Below are positions 36,310 to 43,031 of a stretch of DNA of 43,031 nucleotides, piece after piece; the stretch's first letter is position 1; every line of letters begins with the position of its first letter. The notes beneath the pieces are model-generated. The model saw nothing but the letters and a program-made list of their open reading frames with translations. It ran no database searches and was not told where the DNA came from. Both the position numbers and the translations under genes were made by a program. Source of the DNA: Mycobacteriales bacterium. GTDB taxonomy: Bacteria > Actinomycetota > Actinomycetes > DATLTS01. The DNA lies in the NCBI GenBank assembly GCA_035533475.1, contig DATLTS010000056.1, forward strand, positions 1 to 43,031, read 5' to 3'.

Positions 36310-38008
36310 CCTGGTGTCGGAGTGCTCGACCGGGATCTCGGCTATGTCCAGATCAATCCGGCTTTGGCCGCCATCATCGGGCGCGGCCCGAGGAGGTCGA
36401 GGGACGTCACGTCGAGGAGGTACCCGGCGAGCTCGGCGGCCGGATAGGTGTGTCGCTACGCGGGGTGTTCCAGACCGGGGAGGCGAGCAGCCTGCTCGCC
36501 GAATCGCTCGACCTGGACCGCACGCTCGCCGCCCTGGTCGTCCCCGGCTTCGCCGACCACTGCATCGTGGACCTGATCGACCAGGACGGTCGGATCCGGC
36601 GAAAGGCGCTGAGCCACGCCCCAGCTGCTGCCGGCCCACGAAGCCTGGACATTGCCCGGGCGCGAGGTGGCTTACCAGCCGGGACAGCCGACGCTCGAGG
36701 CGCTCACGACTGGTCGCACTGTAGTCACGCCCGGCGAAACGTCGGAGTTCGACTTCGCGGCTGTCGCCCCCACCCCCGAGTCCGCGGCGTTCGCCAGGCA
36801 GGTGGGGTTGCACTCGGCGATCACGGTGCCGCTGGTCGCCCGCGGCCAGAACCTCGGTGTGCTGTCCTTCGCCCTGTCCGCGAGCCCGCGGCGGTTCGGG
36901 CCCGACGAGATCGCGCTGGCGGCGCGACTGGCCAGCCGGGCCGCGGTGGCGATCGACAGCGCGCTGCTGTTTCGCAAGGAACAGCGGTCGGGTCGGCGGT
37001 GACTGGTACGACCCGATCGAACTCACCGCCGGCCGGGTAGCCATCGTCATCTGGGCCGTGGGATCCGCGCAGCCGCGCTGACGGGACAACTGCGGGCCGG
37101 CGTCCGCGGTTACGCGGTGCAGGACCTGCCGCCGGCGGACGCCCTCACCTACCTCGACGAGGTGGGCGACGGGCTCGACGAGGTGGGTGACGGCATAGTG
37201 ACCTGCGTCTACGCGGTCTACGACCCCGCGGAACAGGCGCTGTGCCTGGCCAACGCCGGCCACCTGCCCCCACTGCTGCTGGGGGCGCAGCGGGTCGAGC
37301 TGCTAACCCAGGGCGGTCCCCCGCCCGGCGCGGGCGGAAGCCCATACGACCAGAGCGAGGTGGAATTCCCCGTGGGATCCACACTTGTCCGCTACGCCGA
37401 GGGTCCGGTCGAGAGCCGCACCGCGGACCTCGACGTTGGCATCACCCGGCTGATCGAAGCGCTCACCCCGGTACCCGGGCGCGTGACCGATATCCCCCGT
37501 CTTGGCCACCCGACTGCTCGACCCGGACGAGGGACACGACGACGACGTGGCCCTCGTCGCGGTGCGACCGGACCCTGATCTCGCGCCCTACCTGGCCACG
37601 CTCCCGCTGCTTCCGGAAGCCACCGCGGTCCGCCGTGCCCGGGCGTTTCTGCGCGCCAGCCTGGCGCCCTGGGATGTTCCCGCCGACCTGCTGCCGACCG
37701 CGGAACTGCTGGTCGGCGAGCTGGTCACCAACGGGATCCGACACGCCCACGGGGACCTCGAGCTTCGGCTGCACCGCACCGAGCGGGAGCTCTACATCGA
37801 GGTGGTCGACGGACACGGCCGGATACCGCACCGCCGGCAGTTCACCCTCGATCGCGAGGACAGGCGGGGCCTGAACCTGGTCGATGCGCTCGCCAGCCGT
37901 TGGGGCGCCCGAATCCTCGTCGACGGGCGCAAGGTCGTCTGGTGCGCGTTGCGCCTGCCGGCGCGGGACACCGTCGGCTCATCCCGGCGCCGGGACGAGC
38001 CCGGCTGA
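36310..38008 (+). pseudogene. Decayed PAS-GAF-SpoIIE(PP2C)-HATPase regulator
   Basis: Pieces of one multidomain regulator occur in order on the plus strand in changing frames. PAS (about 36310-36385) reads VGVLDRDLGYVQINPALAAI. A linker and GAF start (about 36385-36640) reads EEVEGRHVEEVPGELG ... LDRTLAALVVPGFADHCIV. The main GAF part (about 36640-36990) contains HSAITVPLVARGQNLGVLSF. SpoIIE begins about 36990 with VGGDWYDPIELTAGRVAIVI, continues in another frame to about 37495 (CVYAVYDPAEQALCLANAGH) and ends around 37500-37585. HATPase is intact from about 37590 to 38008 (ELLVGELVTNGIRHA). At least four frame changes are needed. The linker before VGGDWYD and the GDVVGxG segment are missing, and the usual YTDG is YAEG. 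Intact relatives dephosphorylate anti-sigma antagonists. Confidence 0.85.
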
Positions 38009-38057
38009 TATCGTCGGCGCCGCGCCGGACGGTGCCCCAGCGGGGTCCCGGTGCCAC

Positions 38058-38141
38058 GTCGGAGTGGCGGAATAGGCAGACGCGCATGGTTGAGGGCCAT
38101 GTGCCCGCAAGGGCATGGGGGTTCAAGTCCCCCCTCCGACA
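38058..38141 (+). tRNA. tRNA-Leu, anticodon GAG
   Basis: This is an 84-base class II tRNA. The acceptor GTCGGAG pairs with CTCCGAC. The anticodon stem CATGG/CCATG encloses loop TTGAGGG with anticodon GAG at 38092-38094. A long variable arm (TGCCCGCAAGGGCA) follows, and the T-arm is GGGGG-TTCAAGT-CCCCC. CCA is not encoded. An integrase lies downstream, so the 3' half is a likely attachment site. Confidence 0.97.
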
Positions 38142-38144
38142 CGA

Positions 38145-38159
38145 TCTTGACCCTCAAGA
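38145..38159 (+). terminator. Hairpin TCTTGA-CCC-TCAAGA after the tRNA
   Basis: A perfect six-pair inverted repeat with a three-base loop sits four bases past the tRNA end. A T-rich stretch (CCTTATTCTT) follows. This suits a tRNA terminator. The nonamer CGATCTTGA at its left side recurs at 38240-38248. Confidence 0.5.
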
Positions 38160-38207
38160 GTCCTTATTCTTCAGGGGATTTTCGTCAGAGTCGCCTCACA
38201 TGATCTC

Positions 38208-38279
38208 GCCAGGGGGGTTTATCGGGGGGTCTATGTGTTCGATCTTGATTCAGTGACGCGGCCAGGGGGGTCTATTTCG
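38208..38279 (+). repeat. Three G-tract motifs (GGGGGGT-(C/T)-TAT)
   Basis: GCCAGGGGGGTTTATC (38208-38223), ATCGGGGGGTCTATGTG (38221-38237) and GCCAGGGGGGTCTATTTCG (about 38261-38279) share a six-G core followed by T-N-TAT. They lie between the tRNA and the end of the HTH-repeat gene. Related motifs in opposite orientation occur at 40498-40528. Confidence 0.6.
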
Positions 38280-38322
38280 CGCGGTTCTCGACCCGCGGGA
38301 TGAGCGGCGAACGGCCCCGCGA

Positions 38323-40176
38323 CTAAGGGTTTCCGGCTGTGTGCACGGGGTCGCCCGGTGCGGCAGCAGTGACCGCCTCGGCCGGGTACGGCGGACTGCT
38401 CGGTAGCTCGCCGAGAAGACGCCGACGCCAGGGACTGGCACCAGCGTTGCGGCGCGGCTTGAGACCTGCGGCACGCAGGGCATCGAGGATCTGCTCGTGG
38501 GGTTGGCCGGTCAGCAACTCGATGTGGCGGGCGGACAGGCCGAGCTCGTCGTAGAGCTCGCCCAGCAGCCGTTCCCCCAGCGGCACTGGAACGGGGAACC
38601 GCTCGGCGATGGTACCGGGTTGTGGCCGCTGCGGAACGCCAGACCGGGCGAGCGCGTCGGTGATCTGCCGGTCGTCATACAGCTCGTCGAGCAGCTGAAT
38701 CGTCGCGTGGTGGCGCCGGCGCGTGCGCACCGGGATACCGTGGTCGTGCATCGCTCGCAGCACCTTCGGCAAGGCCGCGCCGAGGTACTCGGCGACTTCT
38801 CGGCCGCTGAGCCCGTGCGCCCAGTACAGGTCCTGCAGGGTCTCGGCCGGCAGGTCCGCTCGGCTGGCCCGGCTGGTGCGCGGCGTGATCGGGACCTTAG
38901 CGGCCAACAGCCAACCTCGGACGATCGGGACGCTGGTGTGGAACCGCTGGGCGAGCTGGGCGAGGGTGCGGCCGTGCTTGAGGTACAGCGTGTGAAGGGT
39001 TGCATCGGGTGGTGCCGCTGGAGGCGGAGGATGCGGCGGAGGCACGGCCGGCCGGTGAATGGCGTGGCGACGCAACGCGATCGTGACTGCGTGTTCGGGT
39101 ACCTGGTGAGCGCTGGCAATCTTGCTCCGCGCCCAGCGTTGCTCGACGTAGAGCTGGCGCAGTGTGGCCGGGTCGAGCGGCGAGGGCGACCGCGGGCTCG
39201 GCTGGTGCAGCGGATCGCCGTGGTCCACGAGGGCCTGGCGGACCAGCCCGGTCGCGTGGCGGGTGTGCCGGGCGATGTCCGCGACGCTGCGACGCTCGCT
39301 CACATAGAGCTGCTCGAGCAGCTCGCGGGTCAGCGGCAGCGGCTCGGGGCGGTCCGGGCGAGTGCCGCGGGGTCGAGGCTGGATGCCGTGACGGTGTAGG
39401 CCGGCGGCGATGCGGCTTACGCTGCAGCCCAGTTGGGCCGCGACCTGCGCCCGAGTGAGCCGTTGCCGGCAGTAGAGCTCCTCCAACAGCTCCCGCGTCA
39501 GCGACGCCAGCCGCGGGTCCGGCTGGCGCGGCGCGCGTCGGTGTGGAACACCGAACCGGTGCAGCAGCTCTCGAACCGTGGCCTGATTGCAGCCCGCCCG
39601 CGCCGCGATTTCTGGCACCGTCAGCCCCTGCTCGACGTGCCACTCGGTCAGCACCTCCGCCGTCAAGCCCAGTCTCGATCGTTGCGGCGGCAGGATCGAT
39701 AACCCGCCACGGACCATGCGCAGCTTGACCTGGTCGACCGAGAGCCCCATCCGTCGGGCTACCTCGACCAGGGGCAGCCGCTGCTGGTGGTGCAGCTCAC
39801 GCAGCGTGTCGACCAGCCCCGGATCGGGTACGACAGGACGACTACCGGCGAACCGGCGCGCTGGTATGCCGTGGCGCGCCAGCAGCCCCGCCACCCCCGA
39901 GGCGCTGAAGCGGATTCGTGCGGCGATCTGGGCGCAACTCAACCCCTCGTCCACGTACCAGCGGCGCAGCGTCGCCGCATCAACCGGCACCTCCTTGTTC
40001 GCACCCGCCGGACGCAGCGGGATGCTCGCCGCCCTCAGCGCATCGCGGACATACTGGGACGACCGGCCGACCTCGGCCGCGATCCAGCCGGCGCTGCGCC
40101 GCTCCTCGACGTACCAGCGGGCGAGCAGCGCCGGATCCAGCGCCGCCAACCGGGGGTAGATGAGCCGGCTCGCCAT
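38323..40176 (-). CDS. Protein built of eleven tandem helix-turn-helix-like modules
   Basis: The 617-residue protein is almost all one repeated unit of about 44 residues joined by 8-12 residue linkers. Modules begin near residues 13, 65, 118, 171, 226, 282, 334, 390, 442, 493 and 533, a mean step near 53. The unit reads L-x3-L-x2-LY-x4-(R/G)-(L/S)-x3-(I/V)A-x5-S-x3-V-x3-L-x2-HGIP-x-R. Examples are ATLRRWYVDEGLSCAQIAAR and ELLEELYCRQRLTRAQVAAQ. The pattern fits a three-helix homeodomain or resolvase-type HTH. The module at 493 lacks its second half. Linkers are Pro/Arg-rich and the protein is basic. There is no nuclease, ATPase or membrane part. ATG at 40174-40176 has only a weak ribosome site. 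I know no described function. Sequence-specific binding along a long DNA site is inference. Confidence 0.85.
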   Translation of the reverse strand: MASRLIYPRLAALDPALLARWYVEERRSAGWIAAEVGRSSQYVRDALRAASIPLRPAGANKEVPVDAATLRRWYVDEGLSCAQIAARIRFSASGVAGLLARHGIPARRFAGSRPVVPDPGLVDTLRELHHQQRLPLVEVARRMGLSVDQVKLRMVRGGLSILPPQRSRLGLTAEVLTEWHVEQGLTVPEIAARAGCNQATVRELLHRFGVPHRRAPRQPDPRLASLTRELLEELYCRQRLTRAQVAAQLGCSVSRIAAGLHRHGIQPRPRGTRPDRPEPLPLTRELLEQLYVSERRSVADIARHTRHATGLVRQALVDHGDPLHQPSPRSPSPLDPATLRQLYVEQRWARSKIASAHQVPEHAVTIALRRHAIHRPAVPPPHPPPPAAPPDATLHTLYLKHGRTLAQLAQRFHTSVPIVRGWLLAAKVPITPRTSRASRADLPAETLQDLYWAHGLSGREVAEYLGAALPKVLRAMHDHGIPVRTRRRHHATIQLLDELYDDRQITDALARSGVPQRPQPGTIAERFPVPVPLGERLLGELYDELGLSARHIELLTGQPHEQILDALRAAGLKPRRNAGASPWRRRLLGELPSSPPYPAEAVTAAAPGDPVHTAGNP

Positions 40177-40497
40177 GGGCCCGGTCCGCTACCGCCCCGC
40201 CATCGCCGACACCGGTTCGTCAGGCCGGGTCGAATCGGCGAAGCCACTGTCAACGTCCGGGACCGCGCGTAGTGTGCTCACCGTCGCGGCCCGGCAGCGG
40301 GGCCCGGCAGCCCCGCCGGCCGTGGTTTTGCGCGGGGTGGGCCGAGTGGACACGTCGTCGTTTCCTGTCGGTAGGTGTGCACGCCCTCACCTTCGAGCGT
40401 CGGTCACCGACGATCCTCGCGACCCGGACACGATGAGGCAAGGGCTGTGGCCGCATGTCACGAAAGCGCGGGGCTCTCCGTCTGTGCACTGCTGAGC

Positions 40498-40528
40498 CAT
40501 ACGCCCCCGAGGCCATACCCCCCGAGCT
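40498..40528 (-). repeat. Two C-tract motifs, inverse of those beside the tRNA
   Basis: CCATACGCCCCCGAGG (40498-40513) and CCATACCCCCCGAGCT (40513-40528) are a near-identical pair. On the minus strand they read CTCGGGGG-(C)G-TATGG and CTCGGGGGGTATGG, close to TCGGGGGGTCTATG at 38222-38235. They lie upstream of the HTH-repeat gene. Confidence 0.5.
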
Positions 40529-40678
40529 ATAGGCCGCCGACGCCGAGGGAGATGATTCCCACCCGTTGATCGTCTCCGGATGCGACGAGCGCGATCTCTT
40601 GCCCTGCCCAACGACCGCGGTTCAGAGCCAGCGACAGACAATCGCTTTGCAGACCGCCGAACTGATCCGCGACTGACG

Positions 40679-40700
40679 CCCGGGTCAGACGAGACCCGGG
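40679..40700 (-). terminator. GC-rich hairpin downstream of the integrase gene
   Basis: CCCGGGTC (40679-40686) and GACCCGGG (40693-40700) form a perfect eight-pair stem with a six-base loop (AGACGA). There is no T tract on the integrase strand. It lies about 165 bases past the integrase stop and could end its transcript. A protein-binding site is an alternative. Confidence 0.5.
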
Positions 40701-40863
40701 GGTCCCACGCTCGCTTTGCAAGTCGGCATGCTGAGCGCCACATGACAGTACTGATCATCCGGGCACGGACACGCGTGCAGCATCGGCAAAACGCGGACAG
40801 AGCATTGCCGGGCCGCAAGGCGCCGCTCTGCACAGCGAGCGGCCGGCGCTGACCACGGGGACG

Positions 40864-42255
40864 TCAGTCGCGACCGGCGGCTGGGCGTCGCCGTGACCGG
40901 GCAGGGCGAGGTGAGCCGCGCTCACGCCGCTCGGCTGCGTCGCCGCCCTCACCGACGACTCGTCGCTGAGGCTTCGTCGACGCTGCTGCGGTGTCGGGTG
41001 CCGCATTCTCGGGCGGCCCGAGGACGAGTTCGGTCATCATCGCGGCTGCCCGGGCAGCCCGTTCCTTGTGGACGTGCGAGTAGATGGTCCGAGTTATGAC
41101 GACGCTGTCGTGGCCGAGGATCTCGGCGACGACCTGCTCATCGATGCCGGCGAAGATCATGCTCGTCGCAGTCGAGTGCCGGGCATCATGTAGCCGGATC
41201 TCCGGTAGGACGGAGTCGGGATGCGCCTTGTTGTAGGCGACAATCATCCTGCGGAAGCTCCTGGACAGGCGCTCCGGATGCAACGGTCCACCCGCCTTGT
41301 GTTCGGGGTGACGCACACCATCGTGAACGAATACGTACCCGGTGTCTTGCCACCCATCGGCCGCGATCGCGGCTTCACGTTCGGCTTCCCAGCGGCGACG
41401 ATGATCCTTCATGATCTCGACGAGGAACGAGTCGAGCGGGATGAGGCGGCCTTGGCCTTGGCCCTTGGTGGTCTCCCGCTCGATGACCCGGCCGGCGTGG
41501 GCAGTGCGATTGCGAATCAGGTGGATTGTGCCGTGCTCGAGATCGACCTCGGGCCAGCGAACGCCGAGCAGCTCGCCGCGTCGAGAGCCGCGGGTGAAGT
41601 ACAGCCAGTACAGGGCGATGAGCCGATGGGCCTTGTAGTGCTGCAGGAAGGCGAGGATCTGCTCCGGCTCCCAGACGTTGTAGCGGCCCCGGTCGGCGCG
41701 GGCAGGTGTGCGTGGAAGGTCATCCTTGTTGATCTGCGAGCACGGGTTCGCCTGCCGTAGCGGCGGGTTGCGGGTGATCGCATCACGGAAGCAAGCTCGC
41801 AGGATGGCGTGTATGTAGGCGACGGTGCGCTGCGACAGCTTGCCATTGCCGCCAGGGCTGCCGTGCCCGAGGAGCTCATCGTAGAGCTCGCTGAGGTGCC
41901 GGGCGTTGACCTGCTGTATCCGCAGCTGACCTAGCTGCGGCCGGATGTGCAGCCGGATGTTCTTCCGGTAGGACTCGAAGGTGGTTTCGCTCATCGTGCC
42001 GAGACGTACTCGGCGCTGGATAACGTTCTCCCACTCGTTGAGCCATTCGCCGACGGTGACTCGGCTCGGGGCGAGGATTTTCCCCTCGTTGTTGTCCGCG
42101 GTCTTCAGCAGGTCACGCAGCCAGCGGGTGGCCGCCGCCTGGCTGGAGAAGCCCTTCCTGCGATGTCGCCGCCCGTCGACGGTGATCTCGGCCGTGTAGG
42201 TGCCGGAGGCCGGGTCCTGGTAGGTGGTGCCCTCGCCCTTGCTGCGTCGAGCCAT
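40864..42255 (-). CDS. int: Tyrosine recombinase / phage-type integrase
   Basis: The 463-residue protein has an N-terminal AP2-like arm-binding domain (GTYTAEITVDGRRHRRKGFSS), a core-binding SAM-like domain (about 65-165) and the catalytic domain (about 195-400). Active-site residues are visible: R225 in RGSRRGELLG, K264 in ETTKGQGQGR, H356 and R359 in LHDARHST, H382 in ILGHDS and Y392 in TIYSHV. A 60-residue Arg/Ala-rich tail follows and is dispensable in relatives. It faces the tRNA-Leu gene, as integrases of actinobacterial integrative elements do. ATG at 42253-42255. The excisionase gene lies 67 bases upstream on the same strand. Confidence 0.95.
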   Translation of the reverse strand: MARRSKGEGTTYQDPASGTYTAEITVDGRRHRRKGFSSQAAATRWLRDLLKTADNNEGKILAPSRVTVGEWLNEWENVIQRRVRLGTMSETTFESYRKNIRLHIRPQLGQLRIQQVNARHLSELYDELLGHGSPGGNGKLSQRTVAYIHAILRACFRDAITRNPPLRQANPCSQINKDDLPRTPARADRGRYNVWEPEQILAFLQHYKAHRLIALYWLYFTRGSRRGELLGVRWPEVDLEHGTIHLIRNRTAHAGRVIERETTKGQGQGRLIPLDSFLVEIMKDHRRRWEAEREAAIAADGWQDTGYVFVHDGVRHPEHKAGGPLHPERLSRSFRRMIVAYNKAHPDSVLPEIRLHDARHSTATSMIFAGIDEQVVAEILGHDSVVITRTIYSHVHKERAARAAAMMTELVLGPPENAAPDTAAASTKPQRRVVGEGGDAAERRERGSPRPARSRRRPAAGRD

Positions 42256-42322
42256 GTGAACCGTCCCCGGGGAGATCGTGCGGCGACAGCGGCGTGCCGC
42301 CGGCCGCCTCTTTATGATCCGC

Positions 42323-42514
42323 TCAGCGTCCGCCAGCGTTTCGGGTTATCCACAGCCTCAGATCGGCGGAAGTGAACCTGAGTTCGCGCCCGAGCTTGAT
42401 CGCGCGGAGCTCGTGGCGGTGTCGGTACACCCAGTCCTTACTCATCCGCAGCACTTGGGCGACCTCGTCGACGGTCAGCAGCGGCTCCACGCCGGCCGAC
42501 TGGGCCGTGGTCAT
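42323..42514 (-). CDS. Excisionase-like helix-turn-helix protein
   Basis: The 63-residue protein is a MerR/Xis-type winged HTH: LLTVDEVAQVLRMSKDWVYR is the recognition helix segment, followed by LRAIKLGRELRFTSADLRLW. Such proteins direct excision with the neighbouring integrase or repress its operon. ATG at 42512-42514 is preceded by GAGAGACACGCC. A longer upstream frame is Arg/Pro-rich and was not used. Confidence 0.9.
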   Translation of the reverse strand: MTTAQSAGVEPLLTVDEVAQVLRMSKDWVYRHRHELRAIKLGRELRFTSADLRLWITRNAGGR

Positions 42515-42524
42515 GGCGTGTCTC

Positions 42525-42791
42525 TCATGAAGATCCGACCCGGTGCGACGGGCGCAGGCCTGGCGACGCGCATCCGTCGGGTTCGGTGGCGCCGATCTCG
42601 GCTGCGATCGCGGTGAAAGCCGCGGCAAGGTCGGCCGCTGACGTGTGGTTGAGACGCTCAAGGAGGTCGGCAATCCCGGCCGGTGTCAGCTCGGCCCCGT
42701 TCACAAGGGCTTGCGCGAGGGCTTCGAGGGCCCGCTCCCCTCGCGCTGTGAACGTGATCGCCACGTCATCCGAGAGGCGGGTCGTGGTCAT
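42525..42791 (-). CDS. Small unknown protein of the integrase operon
   Basis: The 88-residue protein is of unknown family. The first 65 residues form amphipathic helices (GERALEALAQALVNGAEL, GIADLLERLNHTSAADLAAA) that could pack as a small helical bundle. The tail is Pro/Gly/Ser-rich. ATG overlaps the stop of the next gene upstream by four bases (ATGA) and the excisionase follows about ten bases on, so the genes are co-translated. Role unknown. Confidence 0.7.
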   Translation of the reverse strand: MTTTRLSDDVAITFTARGERALEALAQALVNGAELTPAGIADLLERLNHTSAADLAAAFTAIAAEIGATEPDGCASPGLRPSHRVGSS

Positions 42792-43031
42792 GACGCTTCA
42801 CTGACGTCGTGGCCAGCGATGCGTGCAGCGGCATCACGGACACGGTTGGCGTCGAAACGGACAACGTCCAAGGGACGATGGCCGTCAAGCGCCGGGTTGG
42901 TGGCGCGCAGCCACAGCAGCGTGTCGTTACCGGAGAGGTGCCGGTCGGCTTCGGCGACGGTGTCGCGCAGCGTGGTGAGCATGGTGTAGGCGCGGGGGCT
43001 GACGTGGCGGGTGCCGCTTCGCCATTCGCAG
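42788..43031 (-). CDS. MbcA/ParS-like (DUF2384-type) protein, 5' end outside window
   Basis: The frame is open to the right edge and ends at 42788. Its last 80 residues include AEADRHLSGNDTLLWLRATN, then PALDGHRPLDVVRFDANRV. The W-L-x-x-x-N-P-A-L-x-G-x-x-P-L-D-V pattern is that of the C-terminal toxin-binding domain of Xre/MbcA/ParS antitoxins. A RES-type toxin partner would be expected beside it but is not within the window. It could instead be an element regulator that uses this domain. Confidence 0.65.
   Translation of the reverse strand, partial: CEWRSGTRHVSPRAYTMLTTLRDTVAEADRHLSGNDTLLWLRATNPALDGHRPLDVVRFDANRVRDAAARIAGHDVSEAS

Larger units (their letters stand above)
40177..40863. other. 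Long spacer between integrase and HTH-repeat gene
   Basis: About 690 bases without a convincing gene. Short frames (for example minus strand 40250-40516) are Arg/Pro-rich and lack family features or ribosome sites. Visible structure is limited to paired G/C-tract motifs (40498-40528), a strong hairpin (40679-40700) and two CGCTTTGCA repeats (40643-40651 and 40712-40720). The HTH-repeat gene's promoter should lie here. A recombination site is possible, but I found no second copy of the tRNA 3' end. Confidence 0.55.

Noticed and set aside
40250-40516. Minus-strand 88-codon frame upstream of the HTH-array gene
   Set aside because: No ribosome site, no family features, basic low-complexity composition; treated as spacer.

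Overview
The window comes from a high-GC actinobacterium. It carries a Pup-proteasome cluster (arc, dop, pup, prcB, prcA), the mycothiol ligase mshC, enzymes of F420-type families, and a block of conserved actinobacterial genes (RecB-like nuclease, PAC2 protein, SCO1664-like, DUF3090 and MSMEG_4193-like proteins). Starts are often GTG or TTG, and neighbours often overlap by four bases. Genus cannot be read from the sequence; a soil actinomycete outside Mycobacterium and Streptomyces is my inference.

Layout. 1-2.6 kb: an ORF without a visible start, a YefM/RelE-type toxin-antitoxin pair, a DUF385/Ddn-type oxidoreductase and an unknown protein with an I78-like tail. 2.8-8.6 kb: cysQ-like phosphatase, a secreted subtilisin-like protease ending in six Gly-(Ser/Thr)-Thr-Trp-Asn repeats, a membrane GGDEF-EAL protein ten bases behind it, and a Pro/Thr-rich lipoprotein. 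8.6-17.6 kb, mostly minus strand: the Pup-proteasome locus (M50 protease - trmI, then arc - dop - [about 100-bp direct repeat] - methyltransferase - pup - prcB - prcA), with a divergent ferredoxin. pafA is not in the window. 17.6-26 kb: RecB-like nuclease, small zincin, conserved hypothetical, Smr protein, HAD phosphatase, metH, universal stress protein, alpha/beta hydrolase and PAC2 protein. 26-36 kb: mshC, acetyltransferase, SCO1664-like/DUF3090/histidine phosphatase/F420-type oxidoreductase operon, aldo-keto reductase, RecD-like helicase, M20 peptidase and LppX-like lipoprotein.

36-38 kb holds a decayed PAS-GAF-SpoIIE-HATPase regulator, followed by tRNA-Leu(GAG). From the tRNA to the right edge the content looks like an integrative element: a tyrosine integrase, an excisionase-like HTH protein, a small unknown protein and a cut-off protein with an MbcA/ParS-like (DUF2384-like) tail, arranged as a minus-strand operon facing the tRNA.

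Between the integrase and the tRNA lies the most unusual gene of the window. It is a 617-residue protein made almost entirely of ten complete and one shortened helix-turn-helix-like modules with a period of about 53 residues. Short G-tract motifs occur on both sides of it in opposite orientation. A modular DNA-binding array of this kind is the best candidate here for an undescribed system; its function is unknown.

Working together: arc, dop, pup, prcB and prcA make the pupylation-dependent degradation machine. mshC supplies mycothiol. metH makes methionine. The protease and the GGDEF-EAL gene look translationally linked, which suggests a link between secreted proteolysis and cyclic di-GMP; that link is inference.
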